NCBI GenBank assembly: GCA_003218815.1
Contig: QHON01000152.1
Coordinates: forward strand, 1-8,956
From: Verrucomicrobiota bacterium
GTDB lineage: Bacteria; Verrucomicrobiota; Verrucomicrobiia; Chthoniobacterales; UBA10450
Reading direction: 5' to 3'
DNA: 8,956 nucleotides
Of the stretch, positions 1 to 6,737 are shown in pieces (positions within the stretch are counted from its first letter, which is position 1; each line of letters begins with the position of its first letter). A program made the position numbers and the translations under genes. A model generated the notes under the pieces. The model did no database searches. It worked only from the letters and a program-made list of their open reading frames with translations, and had not been told where the DNA came from.

Positions 1-1
1 A

Positions 2-1120
2 ACCGAACGCGTCATCACGAGTCCGCAGGACGCGCACATTGCGATCACGGGCGGCAAACGCGTGCTGAACATGTGCGCGAATAATTACCTCGGCCTGGCC
101 GATCATCCGGCGCTGATCACCGCGGCCAAAGAGGCGCTGGATACGCACGGCTTCGGCATGGCGAGCGTTCGTTTTATTTGCGGCACGCAGGATATTCACA
201 AACAGCTTGAAGCGGCACTCACGAAATTTCTCGGGACCGAAGAGACGATCCTTTATCCATCATGCTTCGACGCAAACGGCGGTCTATTCGAGACGCTGCT
301 CACCGACAAGGACGCGGTGATCAGTGATGAGTTAAATCACGCGAGCATTATCGACGGCATCCGGCTCTGCAAAGCGCAGCGATTTCGTTACAAGCATAGC
401 GACATGGCCGATCTCGAAGCGCAACTACTCGCTGCAAAGGAAGCGCGCTTCCGGTTGATCGCGACCGACGGCTGTTTCTCGATGGACGGAACGATCGCGA
501 ACCTGAGAGAGATCGTCGGTCTTGCCGAAAAATACGACGCGCTGACCATGATCGACGACGCGCATGCGACCGGTTTCCTGGGTAAAACCGGGCGCGGCAC
601 GCCCGAGTATTGCGGCGTCGTGGGCAAGATCGACATCATCACCGGCACGCTCGGCAAAGCGCTTGGTGGCGCGAGCGGCGGTTTCACCAGCGGCCGCAAA
701 GAGATTGTCGATCTCTTGCGGCAACGCTCGCGCCCGTATTTGTTTTCGAACACGATTGCGCCACCTGTCGTCGCCGCATCCTTGAAAGCGCTTGAATTAC
801 TCAGCGCATCAACCGAACTCCGCGACAAGCTCGAAGAGAACACCAAATATTTTCGCACTGCACTGACTGAACGCGGCCTAACGATTAAGCCCGGCACGCA
901 TCCGATTGTCCCAATTATGATCGGCGATGCAGCCAAGTCACAAACGTTCGCTGCGCGAATGCTCGAGAAAGGCGTTTACGTCATTGGCTTCTTCTATCCG
1001 GTCGTGCCGCATGGCACCGCGCGCGTCCGCACCCAAGTTTCAGCGGCGCATTCTCGCGAGGATTTGGAATTCGCTGTTAACGCTTTTGCCGAGACGAACG
1101 AAGAACTAAAGAAGCTATAG
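2..1120 (+). CDS. kbl: Glycine C-acetyltransferase (2-amino-3-ketobutyrate CoA ligase), 5'-truncated
   Basis: This PLP-dependent enzyme cleaves 2-amino-3-ketobutyrate with CoA into glycine and acetyl-CoA, the second step of threonine breakdown through threonine dehydrogenase. It is cytoplasmic. 372 residues are visible, opening in frame at base 2. The reading resembles E. coli Kbl almost from end to end: NMCANNYLGLADHP, GFGMASVRFICGTQ, SCFDANGGLFETLL, LNHASIIDG, the DDAHATGF segment, and the PLP lysine in TLGKALGGASGG (codon at 656-658, visible residue 219, matching Lys244 of E. coli). About 25 N-terminal residues lie outside the window, so the GTG at 62 is internal and not the start. The C-terminal region FFYPVVPHGTARVRTQ and the stop at 1118-1120 are intact. 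The usual partner tdh is not downstream; it may lie upstream or elsewhere. The family assignment is secure. Confidence 0.96.
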   Translation, partial: TERVITSPQDAHIAITGGKRVLNMCANNYLGLADHPALITAAKEALDTHGFGMASVRFICGTQDIHKQLEAALTKFLGTEETILYPSCFDANGGLFETLLTDKDAVISDELNHASIIDGIRLCKAQRFRYKHSDMADLEAQLLAAKEARFRLIATDGCFSMDGTIANLREIVGLAEKYDALTMIDDAHATGFLGKTGRGTPEYCGVVGKIDIITGTLGKALGGASGGFTSGRKEIVDLLRQRSRPYLFSNTIAPPVVAASLKALELLSASTELRDKLEENTKYFRTALTERGLTIKPGTHPIVPIMIGDAAKSQTFAARMLEKGVYVIGFFYPVVPHGTARVRTQVSAAHSREDLEFAVNAFAETNEELKKL

Positions 1121-1154
1121 GTGCATCCGTTTCGGCTGCAGAGTTAAGGAGAAA

Positions 1155-1186
1155 CGGGCGACACGCCCGCCGCTACAGGAATCCTG
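1155..1186. repeat. Short GC-rich palindrome, possible REP-like element
   Basis: The 77-base spacer between kbl and the DUF3303 gene contains a perfect 6-bp inverted repeat with a 3-base loop, CGGGCG-ACA-CGCCCG (1155-1169). Five bases of linker and a second small dyad, CAGGA-A-TCCTG (1176-1186), follow. There is no T-run, so it does not look like a factor-independent terminator. Compact GC-rich palindromes of this kind are often dispersed repeats in bacterial genomes, but only one copy lies in this window, so the repeat status is inference. It may also slow or end transcription from kbl, or fold in the leader of the next gene, whose start lies 11 bases downstream. Confidence 0.4.
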
Positions 1187-1197
1187 GAAAATACAAA

Positions 1198-1479
1198 ATG
1201 CTTTACATGGTCATCGAACGTTTCAAAGAAGGAGCCCCGCCCGAGATTTATCGGCGCTTCCACGAAAAAGGCCGAATGATGCCTGACGGTCTCGAGTACG
1301 TTTCCAGCTGGATCGATCTCGATTTCAAAATCTGCTGGCAACTGATGCAGACGGAAGATTTCGCACTGTTCGATCGGTGGATTGAAAATTGGAAAGATCT
1401 TATGGACTTCGAGATCGTCCCGGTGCGAACCTCGGCCGACGCGGTTGAGCTAATAACTCGCGACCTAGATCAACAATAA
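1198..1479 (+). CDS. DUF3303 family protein
   Basis: This is a 93-residue soluble protein with no signal peptide or membrane segment. Its sequence fits the DUF3303 family, small single-domain bacterial proteins of unknown function. The family signature is visible: the MLYMVIERF opening, a central EKGRMMPDGLEYVSSWID segment (about residues 24-41), the aromatic-rich stretch from FKICWQLMQ to WIENWKDL (about 43-68), and the closing FEIVPVRTS. The ATG at 1198 gives the family-typical N-terminus, so I prefer it to the in-frame ATG at 1207. No strong Shine-Dalgarno sequence precedes it. It lies 77 bases downstream of kbl on the same strand, and co-transcription is possible but interrupted by a palindrome. 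The size and strand pattern recall ferredoxin-like alpha/beta barrels, but this is a guess. No function is claimed. Confidence 0.85.
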   Translation: MLYMVIERFKEGAPPEIYRRFHEKGRMMPDGLEYVSSWIDLDFKICWQLMQTEDFALFDRWIENWKDLMDFEIVPVRTSADAVELITRDLDQQ

Positions 1480-1566
1480 GAGACTCGGTTCGCTCGTTGC
1501 CATGAGCTGGCCCTGCGGCTGGTGCCGTCCCAATCTTCGCTAACCGTGCTACTCCGATCGCCGCAA

Positions 1567-2256
1567 TTACTGCACCGTCGCTTGAACGGTTTTCAAATCC
1601 AGCTGAACCGCTGCGCCTTTTTGCCAGCCGTCCGCGCCAGGATCGTGCTTCGCGTCGGCGATGTCGGCGCGCGCCATCTTTTTAGCAGCCGTCGATCCGT
1701 AGAGCTTGTCGCGGTCGGCAATGATATTCGCTTTCGCCTGCCCGTCCGCGGTAAAGGCCATCATGAGCTGCGGAATGCCGAGCGGCAATTTGTCACCGCG
1801 ATCAACCTGCCACATGTGCCAGGTTTTTCCGTAGGTGCCGATCAGCGCCTTCATCAGATCCTTCTCCGCGGCGTCAGCCATCCCGGGAGCCGTCAGCACA
1901 CCAGATTTCACTTCGTAATTATGGCTATGCCAAAGCTTTTTCTCCTCTGGCGGCAATGATTCAAAAATCTTCGCGCTAACGATGTATTCGACACCAATCA
2001 GGCGCGCGCCCGGCTTATTGGAATCGTAAAGAACACATTGCAGGACTTCGTCGCTGAGATGCGAACAATAATGCTCGGCAATGATCTGCCGAGCCATGTC
2101 GCCACTGTAGAAATGGATGCCGCAGACATGCGCATGGATATCGCCGATCGGCGGAAAATTCGCACTGGCTGGGGCGCTCTTTGTCTTTTCCGGCGTTTGC
2201 GCGAATGCGACTGCAGCCGCGAAGAGAGATGACATTAATAGGGTTCGAGTTTTCAT
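1567..2256 (-). CDS. Exported DUF1264 (oil-body-associated-protein-like) protein
   Basis: The 229-residue product starts MKTRTLLMSSLFAAAVAFA, a clear Sec signal peptide with likely cleavage after Ala19 (AFA-Q). I therefore chose the ATG at 2254-2256 over the longer opening at 2337, which would bury the signal behind 27 unrelated residues. After a short low-complexity linker (about 20-36) the mature part matches the DUF1264 family, known from plant oil-body-associated proteins and many bacteria and fungi. Visible features are HAHVCGIHFY (41-50), EHYCSHL (61-67), LIGVEYIVS (86-94), LWHSHNYEVKSG (108-119) and a tail from YGKTWHMWQ to LPLGIPQLMMAF (142-168). The many conserved His and Cys residues could bind a metal, but this is inference. 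Catalytic function is unknown. It converges on the DUF3303 gene and diverges from sufS. The family call is firm. Confidence 0.87.
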   Translation of the reverse strand: MKTRTLLMSSLFAAAVAFAQTPEKTKSAPASANFPPIGDIHAHVCGIHFYSGDMARQIIAEHYCSHLSDEVLQCVLYDSNKPGARLIGVEYIVSAKIFESLPPEEKKLWHSHNYEVKSGVLTAPGMADAAEKDLMKALIGTYGKTWHMWQVDRGDKLPLGIPQLMMAFTADGQAKANIIADRDKLYGSTAAKKMARADIADAKHDPGADGWQKGAAVQLDLKTVQATVQ

Positions 2257-2393
2257 ATCAAAGAACTGCTTCTTTTGTGGGTTGAGGTGAACGCCAAGCT
2301 TAAGGATTTGCCGTTGCCCTAGACAAGCCAAAATCATCCGTGCCTAGTGTCTGAATAAAGTGGCGCGCGGCACCGTGTGGAGCAGATTATAAC
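2257..2393. promoter_or_regulatory. Divergent spacer between DUF1264 gene and sufS
   Basis: These 137 bases must hold the promoters of two divergent genes. I do not see a convincing sigma-70 pair for either. On the minus strand a perfect TATAAT occurs at 2391-2386, but no matching -35 box lies upstream and it would give a leader of about 120 bases. On the plus strand GTGGAG (2377-2382) may act as the ribosome binding site for sufS, 11 bases before its GTG. Confidence 0.35.
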
Positions 2394-3632
2394 GTGCACA
2401 AGATTGCCACCAGCGACGTAGACTGGAGCGTCATTCGCAAGGATTTCCCGATCCTAGGCGAGCAAGCGCACGGCCATCCCCTAATCTATTTTGATAGCGC
2501 CGCAACGTCGCAAAAACCGCGCGCGGTGATCGACGTACTTCGGCGGTACTACGAACACGAAAACGCAAATGTGCATCGCGGACTGCACGAGCTGAGCTCG
2601 CGCGCGACCGAAGCTTATGAAAAATCGCGCCAGCGCGTCGCTGACTATATCGGCGCTGTTCGCGCTGATGAAATCGTCTTCACGCGCGGAACCACGGAAA
2701 GTATAAATCTCGTGGCGCAGGCGTGGGGCGGAAAATTTATCCGTGAAGGCGATGTGATCCTTCTGACGGTGATGGAGCATCATAGCAATCTCGTGCCGTG
2801 GCAGTTGTTAGCCGAGCGAACCGGCGCGCGGCTGCGCTTTGTTGGCGTGCGCGATGACGGAACTCTCGATCTCAAACAACTTCCTTCGCTGCTCACCCCT
2901 GAAGTAAAACTTTTCGCTTTCACGCATATCTCAAATTCGCTCGGAACAATCAATCCAGTCGCTGAACTCTGCGAGAAAGCGCACGCGGTTGGTGCGCTGA
3001 CCTTAGTGGACGCCGCGCAAAGCGCCGGACATCTTCCAATCGATGTCCAGGAATTAGGATGCGATTTCCTCGCCTTCTCCGGGCACAAAATGTGTGGCCC
3101 GACCGGCATCGGCGCGCTCTACGGACGGGGCGAAATCCTCGATTCGATGCCGCCATGGCACGGTGGCGGCGAGATGATCGTGAGCGTCACCTTGGAAAAG
3201 AGCGCATTCAAAAAAGCGCCGCACCGATTTGAGGCTGGCACACCGAACATCGCCGGCGCGATCGGCCTCGCGGCCGCGATCCAATACATCGAGCAGATCG
3301 GACGCCCAGCAATTTTTGAACACGACTCGCACCTTGCTCGCTATGCAGCGGAGCGTCTCACGGAATTGCCCGGAATGCGTGTTTTCGGACCAACCGAAGA
3401 GCGCGGCGCCCTGGTTGGGTTTGTAATGGATGCAGCGCATCCACACGATCTCACAACGTTCGCCGATCAGTACGGACTGGCTTTGCGGGGGGGGCATCAT
3501 TGCAACCAGCCGCTAATGCGGCGATTCGGCGTATCAGGGACAACCCGCGCTAGCTTCTATTTTTACAACACGACAGAGGAAATCGATCGAATGATCGAAA
3601 TCCTCGACGCCGCTGTGCGTTTCTTTTCATGA
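2394..3632 (+). CDS. sufS: Cysteine desulfurase SufS (class V aminotransferase fold)
   Basis: This PLP enzyme removes sulfur from L-cysteine as a persulfide on its own cysteine and passes it to a partner for Fe-S cluster assembly in the cytoplasm. The 412 residues match SufS end to end (E. coli SufS has 406). Visible features are DSAATSQKP near residue 35, NVHRGLHELS, RGTTESINLVAQ, the HH pair at 129-130 in MEHHSN, Asp206 and Gln209 in LVDAAQSAGH, the PLP lysine K232 in FSGHKMCGPTG, RFEAGTPN, and the catalytic Cys370 in RGGHHC. The start is GTG at 2394, since no in-frame ATG gives a complete N-terminus; GTGGAG lies 11 bases upstream. It overlaps sufU by four bases (ATGA), so the two are translationally coupled. 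A run of eight G (3487-3494) lies just before the catalytic Cys codon, but the frame stays intact. No sufBCD genes are in the window. Confidence 0.96.
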   Translation: MHKIATSDVDWSVIRKDFPILGEQAHGHPLIYFDSAATSQKPRAVIDVLRRYYEHENANVHRGLHELSSRATEAYEKSRQRVADYIGAVRADEIVFTRGTTESINLVAQAWGGKFIREGDVILLTVMEHHSNLVPWQLLAERTGARLRFVGVRDDGTLDLKQLPSLLTPEVKLFAFTHISNSLGTINPVAELCEKAHAVGALTLVDAAQSAGHLPIDVQELGCDFLAFSGHKMCGPTGIGALYGRGEILDSMPPWHGGGEMIVSVTLEKSAFKKAPHRFEAGTPNIAGAIGLAAAIQYIEQIGRPAIFEHDSHLARYAAERLTELPGMRVFGPTEERGALVGFVMDAAHPHDLTTFADQYGLALRGGHHCNQPLMRRFGVSGTTRASFYFYNTTEEIDRMIEILDAAVRFFS

Positions 3633-4093
3633 GTCCGGAAATCGAAGAGCTTTACCAGGAAGTCATTCTCGATCATTCGCGCCGGCCGCGAAATTTTGGA
3701 GATCTGCCTGACGCTGCGGTGCGGGTGCACGGCGATAATCCGGCGTGCGGCGACGAGATTCATCTCAGCGTGAAATTCGACGGCGGTGGCAGCTTACATG
3801 ATATCAAGTTCACCGGGCACGGCTGCGCGATCAGCCAGGCGTCGGCGTCATTGATGACGATGAAGTTGAAAGGGAAAAGCCGGGCGGAAGTGATGGAAAT
3901 GCTCGACGCATTTCACAATCTTGTGACAGACGCAACCAACGAAGCGCCCAAAACTTTGGGCGACCTTCGCGTGATGAAGGGCGTGCGAAATTTTCCGCAG
4001 CGGGTCAAGTGCGCGATGCTTGCATGGCGCGCAGTCGAGCAGGCATTGGAGCAAGGCGCCGGCGAAGCGACGGTTTCGACCGAACCAACTTAA
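3629..4093 (+). CDS. sufU: SufU-type Fe-S cluster assembly scaffold / sulfur-transfer protein
   Basis: SufU proteins accept the persulfide sulfur from SufS; in Bacillus subtilis SufU does this through a bound zinc ion, and related IscU proteins build the cluster. The 154 residues have the SufU layout: LYQEVILDHSRRPRNFG (8-24), Cys40 and Asp42 in NPACGDEI, Cys66 in GHGCAISQAS, an insert of about 20 residues between the second and third cysteine segments that separates SufU from IscU, and Cys128 in RVKCAMLAW. All four metal ligands are present. The ATG overlaps the sufS stop as ATGA, with no clear Shine-Dalgarno sequence, consistent with coupled translation. Pairing with sufS strongly supports the role. 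The tail after residue 140 is short and probably flexible. It ends 19 bases from the converging gene with no visible terminator hairpin between them. Confidence 0.95.
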   Translation: MSPEIEELYQEVILDHSRRPRNFGDLPDAAVRVHGDNPACGDEIHLSVKFDGGGSLHDIKFTGHGCAISQASASLMTMKLKGKSRAEVMEMLDAFHNLVTDATNEAPKTLGDLRVMKGVRNFPQRVKCAMLAWRAVEQALEQGAGEATVSTEPT

Positions 4094-4112
4094 TCGCGCG
4101 ACGCAGGGGAAA

Positions 4113-5306
4113 TTACTCGACGTCATGCAACGCGATGCTCGCGCCGACCCACGTTTTGTCCACGTTGAAATCGACGCCCATCATTTTACCCTGGCTCATC
4201 CGCACCAGATTATTCACCAGGACCGGGTCGCGGTCATCATCCGGCCAGACAAACATCATCCGGATTTCGGCTTTTGATTTCTGGCCGTCGACCGTCGGCA
4301 CGAATTCCGCGTATTGAATTTTCTTTTGTAAAATCCATTCGTGCGGATTTTTCAACGCGCTCAACTTTTCACGCGTCGGTTCCAGGTCGACTCCGAGGCC
4401 AGCGAATGAGTAGAGCGGCTTCAATACGTAACTGTCGATCCTTTCGCCGGCCGGAAATTCATCCGCAAAGAAGGCCGGCGACGTTTGCTCTGTTTTCAAA
4501 AACGGCAGCGAATGTTTGCTGATCCGAAAATACCAGTTCGGGTGACCGACCCATTTCACATCGAGATCATTTTGAAACTGAAATGGCAGATTCAGCTCGG
4601 GCTTGCGGATGAGTTCGTCGAATATTACTCGATTATAAATCCGCTCGATCTGTACTTCGCGTCCATCGCGATCATAAAATAATTGGCGGCCACGTTTTTT
4701 TATTTTTGTTACGCAAACGGGTCGGATGCCGAGCAATGTTTGGGTCGCGGCGAAATCGACCCGGGTTTTTTGTTTCTCCGGTTCGATTTCCAGCAAAACG
4801 ACATTTTCTGGATCGGAATCGGCAACGATCGTGCGTCGCAACAGCTCGATGTAGGCCTCGTCCTTAATTCCACCAAAGGATGAAGTCCAATTCCGTGGAA
4901 TCGCCGGATATGCCTTGCGCATGCAATGCAGGAGCAGCAACTGAAAACCGAACAAACTTGGGAACGCTTGCAGTTCAATCAGTCGCGGGACGAGACGATC
5001 GCCTTCCCCACAAATCCCGAAATCAACTACAAGGAAATTCGGATGCGCTGATTCGTTCAGCACCTCCAAACCTTTCGGGACCGCCGAGGCCGCATCCCGC
5101 GCGAATTCCGCCGTGCGCGTAAGATCGATAATCGCATTTGCCGCGCGCGTTGCTTCGTCCGTGAACTCATCCGTCAAAAAAATTGGTGTCTCCGAAATCC
5201 GAAAATCCGCCGGCCATTTCTCGGTCTCATTTACGCAGCGTAACAGCACCGCGTATTTCTCCGGCGCGAAGTCGCCATTGAATGCTAAACGCAGTTGCGG
5301 ATCCAC
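4113..5306 (-). CDS. Conserved uncharacterised protein with ATP-grasp-like features
   Basis: This is a 397-residue soluble protein with no signal peptide. I recognise the overall sequence as a conserved uncharacterised family also seen in Bacteroidetes, but know no assigned function. Well-defined blocks are FRISETPIF (35-43), VVDFGICG (93-100), LIELQAFPSLFGFQ (109-122), KTRVDF (180-185), ERIYNRVIFDEL (221-232) and HPNWYFRISKHSLPFLK (255-271). The C-terminal third looks like the nucleotide half of an ATP-grasp enzyme: Lys296 in VLKPLYSFAGLGV (glycine-rich loop 303-305), EWILQKKIQYAEF (323-335), E347 and R349 in KAEIRMMFVW, and NNLVRMSQGKMMGV (365-378). ATP-grasp enzymes join carboxylates to amines or thiols. 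Start is GTG at 5304-5306, with GAGGCGG about 11 bases upstream. It is the last gene of the operon, 19 bases after the 71-residue gene. The fold call is inference; the substrate is unknown. Confidence 0.72.
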   Translation of the reverse strand: MDPQLRLAFNGDFAPEKYAVLLRCVNETEKWPADFRISETPIFLTDEFTDEATRAANAIIDLTRTAEFARDAASAVPKGLEVLNESAHPNFLVVDFGICGEGDRLVPRLIELQAFPSLFGFQLLLLHCMRKAYPAIPRNWTSSFGGIKDEAYIELLRRTIVADSDPENVVLLEIEPEKQKTRVDFAATQTLLGIRPVCVTKIKKRGRQLFYDRDGREVQIERIYNRVIFDELIRKPELNLPFQFQNDLDVKWVGHPNWYFRISKHSLPFLKTEQTSPAFFADEFPAGERIDSYVLKPLYSFAGLGVDLEPTREKLSALKNPHEWILQKKIQYAEFVPTVDGQKSKAEIRMMFVWPDDDRDPVLVNNLVRMSQGKMMGVDFNVDKTWVGASIALHDVE

Positions 5307-5325
5307 TGTATTGATCCGCCTCGTC

Positions 5326-5541
5326 TTACGCGCCGTTCGGCTGTTCGATCACGCTGTTAATATGAAGCGGCCCGAGAATGGCTACGGTGCCTTTGTCGTC
5401 GGTAACGATCACTCGGTTGCCGCGCGGCGTGATATAGGCGTGATCGACGGTGGGCACTGAGTACTCGTGGCCGTCGGATGTGCGAACCAGAAACGGAATA
5501 AACGGCACGCGCGCCAACTGCTTGCGAAGCTCATCGATCAT
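5326..5541 (-). CDS. Small conserved hypothetical protein, 71 residues
   Basis: The product opens with a short helix, MIDELRKQLARVPFIPFLV, and continues as probable beta strands: TSDGHEYSVP, HAYITPRGNRVIV, GTVAILGPLHINSVI. Short proteins of this pattern (a helix, then a P-F-x-P-F motif, then DGxxxxVP and a strand-rich tail with LHI.SV) recur in Planctomycetes and Verrucomicrobia with no known function; I say this from memory. The shape could be a small beta-barrel, which is a guess. It sits between the M29 peptidase gene (9-base gap) and the ATP-grasp-like gene (19-base gap) and is surely co-transcribed with them. The ATG at 5539-5541 has no clear Shine-Dalgarno sequence, so translation may depend on coupling with the upstream stop. 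Confidence 0.75.
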   Translation of the reverse strand: MIDELRKQLARVPFIPFLVRTSDGHEYSVPTVDHAYITPRGNRVIVTDDKGTVAILGPLHINSVIEQPNGA

Positions 5542-5550
5542 TCAGCAACA

Positions 5551-6570
5551 CTATACCAAAAACTTCCCACGCTGCATTACCTGTACGCCGTCGAACCAGA
5601 TGTCGAAATCGCGGCCGACGCAGTCGATGTGCGTTTTGGAAACCCAGTTGGCGCCGGTGTGTTCGGCGTAGGGATGACCGAAGGCGATGTGGACACCGGG
5701 AATTTTTTCGTCCTGCAAAATGTGACCGATGACATGCGTGCAGGCCGTGTTTGTCCCGATCGCGAATTCGCCGACGCGGTTGCTGTTTTCGTCCGTGCTG
5801 GTGTAAGCGCGAAATTCGTCGCGCAAGTCCTTGTTCTCCGAACGCAGCGATCGGATGCGGTTGTTTTCCACCTCGATTGTGAGCGGATTGGACTCCAGAT
5901 CCCCAAAACGTTCGCATAAGTAATCACCCACCACCCCGTCAACGACGAACACGCCTTTAGTATTCATCGGCGAAGTAAAAATTTCGCCACCGGGGAGATT
6001 GCCCCATTTGTCTCGCGTGATGATACCGCTGGTCTTTAGCCATTTTAATTTAGGCGAAAGCTCCGCTTCGAATTCGGTGCCGTGCGGCGTTCGGCATGTG
6101 ATCCGCTCAGCCTCTCGCGCGCGCTCGACCAGGCGCCGACTGAGCACATCGACGGCGCAAAAGTCGGCGCGCATTCCTTCCAGCATGATCTGCCGGTTGA
6201 TGTTGACCATGTGACCGTGCCGGATTTTGTGATTGTTCACTACGCTGGTCATTTGCGTCCGGGCGGTAAGCTCGCCCGGTTGCGTTTGCGCGGCGAAGAT
6301 CGACACCCGCGAAAGCGCCAGATCATCGAGGATGAGCTCCGGCATATACTTGAGCGGACGCCGCGCATGATGCTCCAGCACGAATAAGCTGTATTCGGAG
6401 CCCACACGCTCCACTTCTTTCTGTAATGCCGCCGCGATTTCGCGCGTTGCGGTGTCGGTGATAATTGTGATCCGCTCCTGCGGCTTCAATCGAAGGCAGA
6501 CATCGATAGCGTTGCGCGCGCCTGGAACTAGTTCTGGATCAATTGGGTGGAGATAAGCTCGATCGGGCAT
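5551..6570 (-). CDS. M29-family aminopeptidase-like metallopeptidase
   Basis: The 339-residue protein fits peptidase family M29 (AmpS, PepS, aminopeptidase T), cytoplasmic two-metal exopeptidases that remove N-terminal residues. The N-terminal half (about 10-150) has the alternating sheet/helix pattern of the family. Candidate metal ligands in the C-terminal half are Glu196 in GNLPGGEIFTSP, Glu268 in GEFAIGTN, and His294, Tyr301, His314 and Asp316 in HIAFGHPY and SKTHIDC. It is shorter than classical M29 enzymes (about 410 residues), nearer in length to the related NicX-type dihydroxypyridine dioxygenases, so peptidase activity is likely but not certain. The ATG at 6568-6570 gives the full N-terminus; no Shine-Dalgarno sequence is visible. 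It is the first gene of a three-gene minus-strand operon. A 7-bp inverted repeat (6259-6279) lies inside the reading frame. Confidence 0.85.
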   Translation of the reverse strand: MPDRAYLHPIDPELVPGARNAIDVCLRLKPQERITIITDTATREIAAALQKEVERVGSEYSLFVLEHHARRPLKYMPELILDDLALSRVSIFAAQTQPGELTARTQMTSVVNNHKIRHGHMVNINRQIMLEGMRADFCAVDVLSRRLVERAREAERITCRTPHGTEFEAELSPKLKWLKTSGIITRDKWGNLPGGEIFTSPMNTKGVFVVDGVVGDYLCERFGDLESNPLTIEVENNRIRSLRSENKDLRDEFRAYTSTDENSNRVGEFAIGTNTACTHVIGHILQDEKIPGVHIAFGHPYAEHTGANWVSKTHIDCVGRDFDIWFDGVQVMQRGKFLV

Positions 6571-6737
6571 TGGAAGCGTTCAGAATTACGTGGAAATCAG
6601 GCGTGGGCAAATTGGCTTTAACTTAACGGAGAGCAACAGGAGCCGAAGAATTTCGCATTTCAACACGGGATGCAGCCGCCACCCGCCCTGGTTTCGAAGA
6701 ACTTTCGCGCGGTCAGAACGACGCACATCGGGAACTC
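6571..6737. promoter_or_regulatory. Divergent spacer between M29 operon and exported-protein gene
   Basis: These 167 bases must drive the minus-strand operon and the plus-strand exported protein. I found no promoter pair close to the sigma-70 consensus on either strand. A short GGGA at 6730-6733, four bases before the ATG at 6738, is the only ribosome-binding candidate for the plus-strand gene and is closer than usual. Confidence 0.3.

Noticed and set aside
388..936. Long minus-strand open frame of 182 codons opposite kbl
   Set aside because: The plus strand is an unmistakable Kbl, and the antisense product is Ser/Arg-rich with no recognisable family, as expected for a GC-rich shadow frame.
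1480..1566. Possible bidirectional terminator between converging genes
   Set aside because: The spacer has only weak GGC/GCC pairings and no T- or A-run, so no factor-independent terminator can be supported.
1522..1959. Plus-strand open frame of 145 codons opposite the DUF1264 gene
   Set aside because: It is antisense to a well-supported family gene, its composition is arginine- and leucine-rich, and no ribosome binding site is present.
2257..2337. Longer 256-residue start for the DUF1264 protein at 2337
   Set aside because: The extra 27 residues would precede a perfect signal peptide starting at the ATG 2254-2256 and do not look conserved.
3054..3500. Minus-strand open frame of 148 codons opposite sufS
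   Set aside because: It is antisense to the strongly conserved SufS catalytic region and shows no domain.
4094..4112. Terminator between sufU and the converging ATP-grasp-like gene
   Set aside because: The gap is only 19 bases and shows no stem with a T-run.
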